64,000 nucleotides of DNA from assembly GCF_030053345.1 (NCBI RefSeq), contig NZ_JASGBP010000001.1, positions 744,001-808,000 on the forward strand, in the 5' to 3' direction. Positions 16,803-24,602 of the stretch are shown here, piece by piece. Origin of the DNA: Flavobacterium sedimenticola. Its GTDB lineage: Bacteria; Bacteroidota; Bacteroidia; Flavobacteriales; Flavobacteriaceae. How positions within the stretch are numbered: position 1 is the stretch's first letter; each line of letters starts with the position of its first letter. Below the pieces are notes generated by a model. It was not told the DNA's origin. It made no database searches and worked only from the letters and a program-made list of their open reading frames with translations. Both the position numbers and the translations under genes were made by a program.

Positions 16803-17357
16803 TTGGCCCACGAACGCATCATATTAGGCATTGATCCCGGAACTACCATCATGGGTTTCGGATTGATTAAGGTTGTCAACAAAAAAATGGAGTTCATCCA
16901 GTTGAATGAACTTATTTTGAGTAAATACGATGATCATTATACCAAGCTCAAAGTCATTTTTGAGCGCACGATTGAACTCATCGAAACGCATCATCCTGAT
17001 GAGATTGCCATTGAAGCTCCCTTTTTCGGGAAAAATGTCCAATCGATGTTAAAGTTAGGAAGAGCGCAGGGCGTGGCTATGGCGGCCGGTTTGTCGCGTC
17101 AAATTCCGATTGTCGAATACGAACCCAAAAAAATCAAAATGGCCATCACCGGCAACGGAAACGCCAGCAAAGAGCAAGTAGCCAAAATGCTGCAGCAACT
17201 TTTAGGCTTAAAAGAATTGCCCAAAAATCTGGATTCCACCGATGGATTAGCGGCAGCGGTTTGTCATTTCTTTAATTCCGGAAAAGTTACTGCGGGAAAG
17301 AGCTACACCGGTTGGGAAGCTTTTGTCAAACAAAATGAAGACCGTGTAAAAAAATAA
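16803..17357 (+). CDS. ruvC: Holliday junction resolvase RuvC
   Basis: RuvC cuts Holliday junctions moved by RuvAB during recombination. The acidic active site is visible: Asp in LGIDPGTT, Glu in IAIEAPFFGKN and the C-terminal DSTDGLAAAVCH. The preferred start is the TTG at 16803, giving a 184-residue product MAHERIILGIDPG, in line with the family (E. coli 173). A TTG at 16767 would add a 12-residue N-terminus unlike RuvC. There is no ATG in a usable position. The gene is alone here, with no ruvA or ruvB nearby. It shares a bidirectional terminator with the converging lipoprotein gene. Confidence 0.93.
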   Translation: MAHERIILGIDPGTTIMGFGLIKVVNKKMEFIQLNELILSKYDDHYTKLKVIFERTIELIETHHPDEIAIEAPFFGKNVQSMLKLGRAQGVAMAAGLSRQIPIVEYEPKKIKMAITGNGNASKEQVAKMLQQLLGLKELPKNLDSTDGLAAAVCHFFNSGKVTAGKSYTGWEAFVKQNEDRVKK

Positions 17358-17389
17358 AAGCCGAACGTTTAGTTCGGCTTCTTTTTTTG
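17358..17389. terminator. Bidirectional terminator between ruvC and the DUF6252-type gene
   Basis: A perfect 9-bp stem (17358-17366 with 17372-17380) has an A run on its left and a T run on its right, so it serves both converging genes. Confidence 0.88.
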
Positions 17390-17398
17390 TCAGGATTA

Positions 17399-17926
17399 TT
17401 AATCTTGGTATTTGTATCGGAAGGTACCGTTGGTTACATTGAAATTCACCGGACCCATTGGATCCAATTCATTAACCGTATAGAACTCAAAAGTTCCTTT
17501 TACAATTTTAGTGCTGGTGTTGACTTCCGTAATCACAATAGTTCCGTTTTTAGTGTGCTCTGAGACATCGTTGGCATTGTCAATCAAATCAATAAAATGC
17601 GATGGTGGCGTGCTAAAAGTTTCCTGTCCGATAGTGTAAGTACCGACAGCAATATCACTTCTTTTCAGCCAAAGATTGATTTCGGGATTACCCCATACGC
17701 CTCCTTGTCTGCCTTGCAGTAAAACATAGTCTTCTAACGGGAAATAATCCCAGATATTAGTGTCCGAAAACAGGTTAGTTCCAAACGGATTATTGGCTTC
17801 AAAGGTCACTCCGTTGATTTTTGCGGTCATCGCAAATTGAGAGGAATTCGAATCACTGTTGCTGTCTGAGGAACAGGAAAATAGTGTTAAGGATAACACT
17901 AAAAATAAAGCAGAAATTTTTTTCAT
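17399..17926 (-). CDS. DUF6252-type lipoprotein
   Basis: The 175-residue protein has a lipoprotein signal (LTLFSC) followed by a Ser/Asp/Asn-rich tether. The body is a small beta-rich domain of the DUF6252 type: AKINGVTFEA near the start, GTYTIG in the middle, then GTIVITEVN and a final strand pair GTFEFYTVN and VTNGTFRYKY. No enzymatic residues are evident and the function is unknown. The divergent neighbour at 18034 has the same final fold features in its C-terminal half. A seven-of-eight -7 box (TATATTCG) lies at 17948-17955 on this strand. Confidence 0.75.
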   Translation of the reverse strand: MKKISALFLVLSLTLFSCSSDSNSDSNSSQFAMTAKINGVTFEANNPFGTNLFSDTNIWDYFPLEDYVLLQGRQGGVWGNPEINLWLKRSDIAVGTYTIGQETFSTPPSHFIDLIDNANDVSEHTKNGTIVITEVNTSTKIVKGTFEFYTVNELDPMGPVNFNVTNGTFRYKYQD

Positions 17927-17947
17927 AAAAGTTGGTTATAGTTTTTG

Positions 17948-17955
17948 CGAATATA
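17948..17955 (-). promoter_or_regulatory. -7 element of the DUF6252-type lipoprotein gene
   Basis: Read on the minus strand the site is TATATTCG, one mismatch from TAnnTTTG, 21 bases before the ATG. Confidence 0.4.
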
Positions 17956-18000
17956 TAAGAATAAATTTAACTTCTTAAAAAATAAAAATGTAAAAAAGAA

Positions 18001-18008
18001 TATATTTG
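18001..18008 (+). promoter_or_regulatory. -7 element of the divergent lipoprotein gene
   Basis: TATATTTG is a perfect match, 25 bases before the ATG at 18034. Confidence 0.6.
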
Positions 18009-18033
18009 TAAAACTAACCTTAAAAACTAATTT

Positions 18034-18906
18034 ATGAAAAAAGCACATTCTCTGGTTTTATTATTCGTTTTAGCCGTTCTAACGGTTTCATGTTCATCCG
18101 ATAGCGGCTCCGGAGGCGGAGGAGACAGTTTTACCTATGTTTACGATGGCAACAATGTTAATATTATTGATGTTACAGCGCAGAAAGTGGAAAATTCCCT
18201 AGTGGTTTCAGGAACTGCAGCCAATGGTCAGAGTATTGAGTTTAATTTTAACAAATTCGGGGATTTGGGAACGGTAAGCTCGTTTTCAGTTTCTGATTTT
18301 GATTTTCCGGATACCGAAACGTACCAAAATTTCAGTGGCCATTATTTTACGTTCAATTTGATTTCAATTGATGAAACCAACAAAAGAGTTCATGTGTCTT
18401 TCTCGGGAAATCTTTATGAAGAATTCGATAATTTAAACTCCAATTCTGTTCCGGTTAGCGGAGAGTTTGAAGTTACTTACATTGAAACACAGCCCAATGT
18501 AGCAGGCTTAGGTGTAGATTGTAAAATTGCCGGTGAAAATTGGTATTCTACCAATTCATATACTAACAACGGATACTCTATTGATGATTTTATTTTACGC
18601 GAATTAAGTGATGATGAGAACAGGATAAGTATAGGATTTGATGCTACCAATAACAATCCCGGAACGTATAATTTTACGGCGGCAAGCACCACCAATTTTG
18701 TAAAACTGTCTAAGTTCAATACAGCCAGTGTTGATTTTACAGACTATAATTGCGCCGGAACTTTAACGGTAACAAATAAAACCAGTGCCGGTTTCATCGG
18801 ATATATTATTGAAGGAACGTATTCCTTTACAGCTACCAATCCATCCAATCCGTCACAGGTCATTCAAGTGACCAACGGCAGATTTAAAACATTCTATTCC
18901 TGGTAA
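18034..18906 (+). CDS. Lipoprotein with DUF6252-like C-terminal half
   Basis: The 290-residue protein has a lipoprotein signal (AVLTVSC) and a Ser/Asp tract followed by a run of glycines that looks like a flexible, possibly surface-directing tether. The N-terminal half (to about residue 150) is beta-rich and unrecognised. The C-terminal half resembles the divergent neighbour at 17399: an initial Cys-containing strand (DCKIAGENWY), GTYNFTAAS, CAGTLTVTN, GTYSFTATN and VTNGRFKTFY. It may be a DUF6252-type domain fused to an extra module. Function unknown. Confidence 0.72.
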   Translation: MKKAHSLVLLFVLAVLTVSCSSDSGSGGGGDSFTYVYDGNNVNIIDVTAQKVENSLVVSGTAANGQSIEFNFNKFGDLGTVSSFSVSDFDFPDTETYQNFSGHYFTFNLISIDETNKRVHVSFSGNLYEEFDNLNSNSVPVSGEFEVTYIETQPNVAGLGVDCKIAGENWYSTNSYTNNGYSIDDFILRELSDDENRISIGFDATNNNPGTYNFTAASTTNFVKLSKFNTASVDFTDYNCAGTLTVTNKTSAGFIGYIIEGTYSFTATNPSNPSQVIQVTNGRFKTFYSW

Positions 18907-18933
18907 TCAGTATTAGTTCTGTTTTTTTACAAC

Positions 18934-18941
18934 TATATTTG
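18934..18941 (+). promoter_or_regulatory. -7 element of hemW
   Basis: TATATTTG is a perfect match; its last base is eight bases before the hemW ATG, giving a leader of only a few bases. Confidence 0.5.
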
Positions 18942-18949
18942 CCAGACTT

Positions 18950-20083
18950 ATGTCTGGCATTTATATTCATATCCCTTTTTGCAAACAAGCGTGTCACTAT
19001 TGCGACTTCCACTTTTCGACTTCCCTAAAAAAGAAAGAGGAGATGGTTTTGGCTTTAGCAAAGGAAATAGCTTTGCGTAAAGACACGTTTAAAAACGAAG
19101 TGGTGGAAACCATTTATTTTGGCGGCGGAACGCCGAGTATTTTGCAAACGGCCGATTTGCGATTTTTGATTGATGCGGTTTTTCGCCATTACAACGTAAT
19201 TGACAGGCCCGAAATTACTGTAGAAGCCAATCCCGATGATTTATCGGAAGCCCGAATCGTTGAGCTGTCTCAAAATAAAGTCAACCGCTTGAGCATTGGG
19301 ATTCAATCGTTCTTTGAAGACGATTTGAAACTCATGAATCGGGCGCACAACGTTGCCGAGGCCAAGCAATGCCTGCAAATGGCCACGAAATACTTTGATA
19401 ATATTTCGATTGACCTGATTTACGGCATGCCCAATATGAGTAGCGAAAAATGGCTCCAAAATATCGAAACCGCCTTGTCATACAACATTCCGCATATTTC
19501 GAGTTATGCGCTTACCGTAGAACCCAAAACGGCATTGCATACTTTTATTCAAAAAGAACTCATTCCGCCACTCGATGACGATTTGGCGCAAGCCCATTTT
19601 CACTTGCTGGTGGAGACTTTGGAAAACAACGATTTTATACATTACGAGTTGTCTAACTTTGGGAAAGAAGGCTATTTTTCCAAAAATAATTCGAGTTATT
19701 GGTTGGGCAAAAAATACATCGGCATTGGTCCGTCGGCGCACAGTTATGACGGTCAAAAGCGAGGTTGGAATGTGGCTAACAATGCCCTTTATTTAAAAGC
19801 GTTGGCCGAAAACAAAGTGCCGATGGAAACCGAGAGGTTAACCAAAACGGACCGCTACAACGAGTACATTATGACCGGTTTGCGTACTATTTGGGGCGTT
19901 TCTTTAGACCGGATTGCCGCCGAATTCGGGAAGACCTATTTGGACTATCTCCATCAACAAGCGGCCAAATATATCGAAGACCATTTGCTTTTTATCGACG
20001 ACAATACCCTCAGAACTACCCAAAGAGGGAAGTTTTTGAGCGACGGAATTGCGAGTGATTTGTTTTTGCTAAATTTGGAATGA
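18950..20083 (+). CDS. hemW: HemW family radical SAM protein
   Basis: The 377-residue protein has the radical SAM motif CKQACHYC (Cys 11, 15, 18) followed by DF, then the GGGTPS glycine block, the EANPDD strand and the QSF and DLIYGMP segments of the HemN/HemW family. HemW is a heme chaperone that inserts heme into respiratory enzymes; it lacks the N-terminal extension of true coproporphyrinogen III dehydrogenase (HemN) and its length of about 380 residues fits HemW. Older annotations call it oxygen-independent coproporphyrinogen oxidase. The following gene is 91 bases away with a different function. Confidence 0.93.
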   Translation: MSGIYIHIPFCKQACHYCDFHFSTSLKKKEEMVLALAKEIALRKDTFKNEVVETIYFGGGTPSILQTADLRFLIDAVFRHYNVIDRPEITVEANPDDLSEARIVELSQNKVNRLSIGIQSFFEDDLKLMNRAHNVAEAKQCLQMATKYFDNISIDLIYGMPNMSSEKWLQNIETALSYNIPHISSYALTVEPKTALHTFIQKELIPPLDDDLAQAHFHLLVETLENNDFIHYELSNFGKEGYFSKNNSSYWLGKKYIGIGPSAHSYDGQKRGWNVANNALYLKALAENKVPMETERLTKTDRYNEYIMTGLRTIWGVSLDRIAAEFGKTYLDYLHQQAAKYIEDHLLFIDDNTLRTTQRGKFLSDGIASDLFLLNLE

Positions 20084-20174
20084 TTTTCAACATTAAGAAG
20101 TCAGGTTAAATAAAGGCTTTCTAAAGTCTAAACTAATCTTAGTGTCCATTTCTTAACTCCTTAACGGTTATATT

Positions 20175-20927
20175 TTGAAAGCAATTATTGACCACCAATA
20201 TCCTATCGATTTATCAAAACCCATTGATATTTCCATTCCTTTGTCGAATACCGAAGCCAATCCGATTGCGTGGTACATCGAAAAACCGGTGATTGAGCCG
20301 GTGCGTTTTGGCGAATGGGTGGGCAAAGTTTCCGAAGGAAGTTCGACGAATTTCAACAATATTTTTTTCAATCCGCACGGACACGGCACGCACACCGAAT
20401 GCCTCGGTCATATTACAAAAGCCTTTTACAGTATTAATCAGTGCTTGAAGCAATTCTTCTTCATCGCCGAATTGATTACGGTAACTCCCGAAAAAGTAGC
20501 GGACGATTGGATTATTACCAAATTTCAACTAGCTACAGCATTGAACGGAAGAACGCCCCAAGCAGTAGTCATTCGAACATTGCCGAATGACATCATCAAA
20601 ACACAGCAAAAGTATTCGCATACCAATCCGCCCTATTTATCTGAAGATGCAGCCATTTTTATCCGCGAAAGTGGAATCAAACATTTACTGATTGATTTGC
20701 CGAGTGTAGACAGGGAAGAAGACGGAGGGAAATTAGCAGCACACAAAGCTTTTTGGAATGTAAAAGATGTGAACCTCCTCAATGCCGACGCACGATTGGA
20801 TTGCACCATAACCGAAATGATTTATGTGGGTAATGAAGTGCCGGACGGCAACTATCTTTTGAATTTGCAAATCGCTTCGTTTGAAAACGATGCCTCGCCA
20901 TCCAAACCTATTCTATACGCCTTATGA
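20175..20927 (+). CDS. Cyclase family protein (kynurenine formamidase-like)
   Basis: The 250-residue protein belongs to the metal-dependent hydrolases that include kynurenine formamidase and polyketide cyclases. The signature HGHGTHTECLGHI carries the metal-binding histidines (family pattern HxGTHxDxPxH). A substrate such as N-formylkynurenine is possible but not shown; no tryptophan-degradation genes lie nearby. The start is a TTG at 20175; no ATG exists close enough, and the following DLSKPIDISIPL fits the family N-terminus. It overlaps the next gene by four bases (ATGA), beginning a run of four translationally coupled genes. Confidence 0.82.
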   Translation: MKAIIDHQYPIDLSKPIDISIPLSNTEANPIAWYIEKPVIEPVRFGEWVGKVSEGSSTNFNNIFFNPHGHGTHTECLGHITKAFYSINQCLKQFFFIAELITVTPEKVADDWIITKFQLATALNGRTPQAVVIRTLPNDIIKTQQKYSHTNPPYLSEDAAIFIRESGIKHLLIDLPSVDREEDGGKLAAHKAFWNVKDVNLLNADARLDCTITEMIYVGNEVPDGNYLLNLQIASFENDASPSKPILYAL

Positions 20928-21325
20928 TTGAAGTTTCTACCGATAAAAGTAAGTTGGATGTGCCGTTTGTCCAAAACTTTTTAAAAGACATTTATTGGGC
21001 TGCCGGCAGAACCATCGAAGAAGTGCAAACCACCATTGATGCTTCGGTTTGTTTCGGAATTTATCTGAATGAAAAGCAAATTGGTTTTGCCAGAGTCATT
21101 ACCGACTATGTGGTGTTTGCGTATGTGATGGATGTTTTCATCGATGAAAATCATCGGGGCAAAGGGTATGCTTCTGTTTTGATTGATGCCATGATGCAAG
21201 AACCGCAACTACAAGAAGTCAAGATTTGGCGATTAGCCACTTCTGACGCCCATTTTTTATATGAAAAATTCGGATTTAAGGCCTTGGCGCATCCCGAAAA
21301 AATGATGGAAAAAGTAATCAAATGA
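20924..21325 (+). CDS. GNAT family N-acetyltransferase
   Basis: This 133-residue cytoplasmic acyl-CoA-dependent transferase shows the GNAT core: strand FGIYLNEKQIGFARVI, then VFIDENHRGKGYASVLID containing the acetyl-CoA pyrophosphate loop (RGKGYA). The late FLYEKFGF block is also typical. The acceptor substrate is unknown. It overlaps both neighbours by four bases. Confidence 0.9.
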   Translation: MIEVSTDKSKLDVPFVQNFLKDIYWAAGRTIEEVQTTIDASVCFGIYLNEKQIGFARVITDYVVFAYVMDVFIDENHRGKGYASVLIDAMMQEPQLQEVKIWRLATSDAHFLYEKFGFKALAHPEKMMEKVIK

Positions 21326-21684
21326 AAACAACAATACAGTTAGAAGAGCTGGGATTATTTCTTTTCGGAATATTCCTTTTCAGCCAGTTGCATTTTGCCT
21401 GGTGGTGGTTTTTAGTTCTTATTTTAACGCCCGATTTCTCGATGATGGGGTATCTCTTTGGGAATAAAGTCGGAGCCGGATGTTATAATTTTTTTCATCA
21501 TCGTGGTGTAGCCGTTTTGGTTTATGTAGCCGGATTGTATTTTTCAAACGAAACTATACAACTCATAGGGATTATACTTTTTGCACATGCTTCAATGGAC
21601 CGAATGTTGGGTTACGGATTGAAATACGAAACCGGATTCAAGTTTACTCATTTGGGTGAAATAGGAAAAAATCAAAAACAATGA
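21322..21684 (+). CDS. DUF4260 family membrane protein
   Basis: The 120-residue protein has three to four hydrophobic segments and the family landmarks TPDFSMMGY, NFFHHRG, HASMDRMLGYGLKY and FTHLG. DUF4260 proteins are small inner-membrane proteins without an assigned function. The conserved Asp, His and Met residues near the membrane faces are visible but their role is unknown. It overlaps both neighbours by four bases. Confidence 0.85.
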   Translation: MKTTIQLEELGLFLFGIFLFSQLHFAWWWFLVLILTPDFSMMGYLFGNKVGAGCYNFFHHRGVAVLVYVAGLYFSNETIQLIGIILFAHASMDRMLGYGLKYETGFKFTHLGEIGKNQKQ

Positions 21685-22052
21685 ATATTCAGCAACTTTA
21701 TGAATTCTGTCTCTCCCAAAAAGGAGTTACCGAACACTTTCCGTTTGATGAAGATACGTTGGTGTTTAAAGTCGGCGGTAAAATGTTTTGCCTGACTTCT
21801 TTGAAAGAATGGGAAAAAGGTTCGCCTTCACTCAATTTAAAAGGAAATCCCGAGCGAAATGAAGCACTGCGAGCCGAATACGATGCCGTCAATCCGGGTT
21901 ATCACATGAGCAAAATTCATTGGAATACAGTCGCTTTTAACAGCGATGTTTCCGATACGATGATGCGTGAATTGATTCGGGATTCTTATGAATTGGTTTT
22001 CAAAAGTTTGACTAAAAAAATTCAATCCGAAATTCTTCAAAGTGAGAATTAG
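21681..22052 (+). CDS. MmcQ/YjbR family protein
   Basis: This 123-residue protein is of the MmcQ/YjbR type, a double-wing DNA-binding-like fold: an early CLSQKGVTEHFPFD block, then VFKVGGKMFCL, LKGNPE and the late PGYHMSKIHWNTV. Function is not well established. It is the last of the four overlapping genes from 20175. Confidence 0.88.
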   Translation: MNIQQLYEFCLSQKGVTEHFPFDEDTLVFKVGGKMFCLTSLKEWEKGSPSLNLKGNPERNEALRAEYDAVNPGYHMSKIHWNTVAFNSDVSDTMMRELIRDSYELVFKSLTKKIQSEILQSEN

Positions 22053-22056
22053 GCAT

Positions 22057-22064
22057 TACTTTTG
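22057..22064 (+). promoter_or_regulatory. -7 element of the PH-SHOCT gene
   Basis: TACTTTTG is a perfect match, 33 bases before the next ATG, so the PH-SHOCT gene probably has its own promoter despite the short gap. Confidence 0.5.
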
Positions 22065-22097
22065 CAGAAAATTGGTGTCGAACAAAAACCATAAATC

Positions 22098-22808
22098 ATG
22101 TTAGATAATTTAAAGAAGATACTCAACGAAGACCAAGATCCTAAAGCCATTGAGAAAATCACAGGCAAATTAAACAACTTGCTGATGACCAATGAAACCG
22201 TGGGCTATATTGCCGTGCAAAAGAAACCGGCCGTGACTATTTTCCCCGACAGTATTGTGGTAACCAACAAGCGTATCATTTTATGCAAACCCAAAAATCT
22301 GGGATTGTCGATGGAGTTTATCGATTACGATTGGGACGATATCGAAGCGAGTTTTGTAAAAGAAGGCATTTTGGGAGCCGATTTTACATTTTCCACCAAA
22401 TCCGATTTGACCCATACGGTAGATTATTTGCCGAAAAATCAAGCCCGAAAATTATACACTTTTGCCAAGGAGCAGTTGGATTTACTCAAACATCCTAAAG
22501 CCGAAACAATAGTACAAGAACAACCTGAAACAGCTGAAGTTGTTGCGGAAGTACCGCTTACTCAAGTACCCGAAATCATTGAAGAAGTAGCTACAGAAGA
22601 AGTGACCGATTTTGCCGAGATTATTCCGGTAGCGCAATCGGGTTACCGCGACGAAAAACAATTTCCCGATGATAAATCGGGCTTAGCCGAATTATCACAA
22701 GACGAATTGTTTGAAAAATTACAGTCGTACAAAAAATTATTGGACAACGGACTCATTCTGCAAGGCGAATACGATGCGTTGAAGAAAGAGATTTTGAGTC
22801 ATATGTAG
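22098..22808 (+). CDS. PH domain (YokE-like) and SHOCT domain protein
   Basis: The 236-residue protein has an N-terminal bacterial PH-like domain (residues about 25-130: VTNKRIILCKP, then YDWDDIEASFVKEGILGADF and a KNQARKLYTF helix), an acidic Glu/Val/Thr-rich linker, and a C-terminal SHOCT motif (LSQDELFEKLQSYKKLLDNG to EYDALKKEIL). SHOCT is a short oligomerisation motif. No membrane segment or signal is seen, so it is cytoplasmic. No function is established. Confidence 0.85.
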   Translation: MLDNLKKILNEDQDPKAIEKITGKLNNLLMTNETVGYIAVQKKPAVTIFPDSIVVTNKRIILCKPKNLGLSMEFIDYDWDDIEASFVKEGILGADFTFSTKSDLTHTVDYLPKNQARKLYTFAKEQLDLLKHPKAETIVQEQPETAEVVAEVPLTQVPEIIEEVATEEVTDFAEIIPVAQSGYRDEKQFPDDKSGLAELSQDELFEKLQSYKKLLDNGLILQGEYDALKKEILSHM

Positions 22809-22830
22809 TATAGGGAATTAGTAATAAAGG

Positions 22831-22870
22831 AAAAGGGAATCGTTAAAATGATGCTTAACGATTCCCTTTT
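22831..22870. terminator. Bidirectional terminator between the PH-SHOCT gene and the DUF4407 gene
   Basis: A perfect 16-bp stem (22831-22846 with 22855-22870) has an 8-base loop and A/T tails on both sides, serving both converging genes. Confidence 0.93.
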
Positions 22871-22892
22871 TGCTTTTCTTTCAGGGTTGTTT

Positions 22893-23993
22893 TTACATTG
22901 ACTTCTTTTGTTTGTCCACAAAACCATCGGCTTGTAACTTGAGCAATTCGATGGCGCCTTTTTTCTTGTATTGGTACAATTCCTTATCGTCGCGAATGTC
23001 GGCATATACTTTATCGTAAATTGCCGCATCGGTTTTTTGCTGTAAGTCGCTTTGGTAGCGGTTTTGGGCCAACACGTTTTTGATACCCATTTCGGCTTCT
23101 TCCTGTTTTAAATCGTATTCGCCTTTAGGCGATAGTAATTTGGCAAAAATCGGTGAGGTTTCGATAGCTAAAAACAACAGAATGATAAAGAACGAAGGTA
23201 ACCAAGGCAATTTTCCCAACGCATTAATGCGCGCCATCAAACCATCGAAACGATCAATTACAGGTTGCGTCTCGGATACTTTTTTATCCAAATCGGCCTG
23301 CAGGGTTTGGGCTCTGCTTTCCTTTTCGGCTATAATTTTGGCATTGGTTGCTTTTAACGAATCGAGTTGTTGGACCGCCAAGTCATGAGCGGCGCGTTTT
23401 TCTTTATAAATCGGACCTTTTCCCATTTTTTTGGTGCCGGCGGTACCTTCAGCTTCGGTGATGTAGGAATTGTAAAGGGTCGCTACTTCTTTTTCTTTTT
23501 TGGTGATAGCCGATTTCAAGCTGTCGATTTCAGTCTTGTTTTTATCCACATCATTTTTGAAATAACGGGTCACCTGATTTTTATTGGCAATAGCCAATTC
23601 ATTTTTTTCTTTCAATAAAACCGCTTCAATTTCTTTTTGAAAGATTTTGATTTCCAAAGGTTTTGATATCACAATGGCAATAATCACGGCCAAAATAATT
23701 CGCGGGGATGCCTGAATCAATTCGTCTGAAAAACGCTCCCTTTTTTTGATGGTCGAAACAATAAAACGGTCCAAATTGAAAATGAGTAATCCCCAAATCA
23801 AGCCAAAGAAAATAGCCGTGTAAAGGTTGTCAAAAACAGTGTACAGCGCGTAACTGCCTGCAATAAAAGCCATGACGGCGGTAAAGAAAACAGTGGCGCC
23901 GATACCGGCATATTTGTTTTGTTCTCCGTTAGAACACGAGTTCACAATATCACAGTCGACACCGGAGCAAAGAAGGAAGAAACGTTTGAGCAT
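22893..23993 (-). CDS. DUF4407 membrane protein
   Basis: The 366-residue protein has the DUF4407 layout: three to four membrane segments in the first 125 residues (AGIGATVFFTAVMAF, LIWGLLIFNLDRFIVS, IILAVIIAIVISKPLEI), a long soluble coiled-coil section at about 130-255, and a further membrane segment (LPSFFIILLFLAIETSP) near 265-290. The family has no known activity. The first residues contain Cys-rich CSGVDCDIVNSC. It is monocistronic, with a perfect -7 box upstream and a strong shared terminator. Confidence 0.88.
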   Translation of the reverse strand: MLKRFFLLCSGVDCDIVNSCSNGEQNKYAGIGATVFFTAVMAFIAGSYALYTVFDNLYTAIFFGLIWGLLIFNLDRFIVSTIKKRERFSDELIQASPRIILAVIIAIVISKPLEIKIFQKEIEAVLLKEKNELAIANKNQVTRYFKNDVDKNKTEIDSLKSAITKKEKEVATLYNSYITEAEGTAGTKKMGKGPIYKEKRAAHDLAVQQLDSLKATNAKIIAEKESRAQTLQADLDKKVSETQPVIDRFDGLMARINALGKLPWLPSFFIILLFLAIETSPIFAKLLSPKGEYDLKQEEAEMGIKNVLAQNRYQSDLQQKTDAAIYDKVYADIRDDKELYQYKKKGAIELLKLQADGFVDKQKKSM

Positions 23994-24048
23994 GATGATT
24001 GATTTTTACACCGAAACGAGTTCGGAAGATTTTGATTGATGATTTATA

Positions 24049-24056
24049 CAAATATA
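24049..24056 (-). promoter_or_regulatory. -7 element of the DUF4407 gene
   Basis: On the minus strand the site reads TATATTTG, a perfect match, 55 bases before the ATG. Confidence 0.55.
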
Positions 24057-24108
24057 ACGCCAAAACGCGAAACTTTCGTTAAGGGGTTGATTTTTAACAC
24101 TAAAGAAT

Positions 24109-24549
24109 TTATGGATTGGAAATAACCTGGACTTCAGTCTCTGACAGCAACTCGCCTTTGTCGTATTTTTTGATGCCGATGACTTGACCTTTTGCATCGA
24201 AAAAAGTCCAATCACCCACAATATACCAATGGGTTCCGTCGGCCTCTTCTACCATGATAGATTGACCGGTGGATGAAATTCGTCCACGGTTGTCGAACGT
24301 TTTTATATTGCAAATGCCGTTTTGGTATTGTTCTGTTTTGACTAATTTTCGGTTTTCATAATACCGCCATGTTCGGGTTTCAATACTTTTTCGGTATCTC
24401 CCTTTGGATTTGTAGCGAATCCCGTTTACGGTGTCTTTGTATACCCATTTGCCTTCCCGATGATGGTTAATGGTTTTGTTAATTTTACAGCTCTGTAAAA
24501 GCATGACGAACAAAACAAGTATCCCGAAAATGAGTCGTTTTTGATTCAT
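24109..24549 (-). CDS. Lipoprotein with YwqK/MORN-like repeats
   Basis: The protein of about 146 residues has a lipoprotein signal (FVMLLQSC). After it come repeated strand pairs with the pattern G-W-x-Y-x-D and N-G-x-x-x-x-x-x-Y, for example REGKWVYKD, TRTWRYYENRKLVK and VGDWTFFDAKGQVIG, which resemble the MORN-like repeats of YwqK-type proteins. No activity is known. The start at 24549 is preferred over an in-frame ATG two codons earlier (24555), which directly abuts the terminator hairpin of the upstream peptidase gene. Confidence 0.7.
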   Translation of the reverse strand: MNQKRLIFGILVLFVMLLQSCKINKTINHHREGKWVYKDTVNGIRYKSKGRYRKSIETRTWRYYENRKLVKTEQYQNGICNIKTFDNRGRISSTGQSIMVEEADGTHWYIVGDWTFFDAKGQVIGIKKYDKGELLSETEVQVISNP

Positions 24550-24555
24550 AAGCAT

Positions 24556-24586
24556 AAAAAAATCCGTTTTACAATAAAACGGATTT
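24556..24586 (-). terminator. Terminator of the M20 dipeptidase gene, abutting the next start codon
   Basis: A near-perfect stem of about 14 bp (AAAAATCCGTTTTA with TAAAACGGATTTTT) has a 3-base loop and tails of A and T. It lies between the dipeptidase stop (24603) and the lipoprotein start. Confidence 0.8.
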
Positions 24587-24602
24587 TTTCAGATTTTAGT
24601 AT

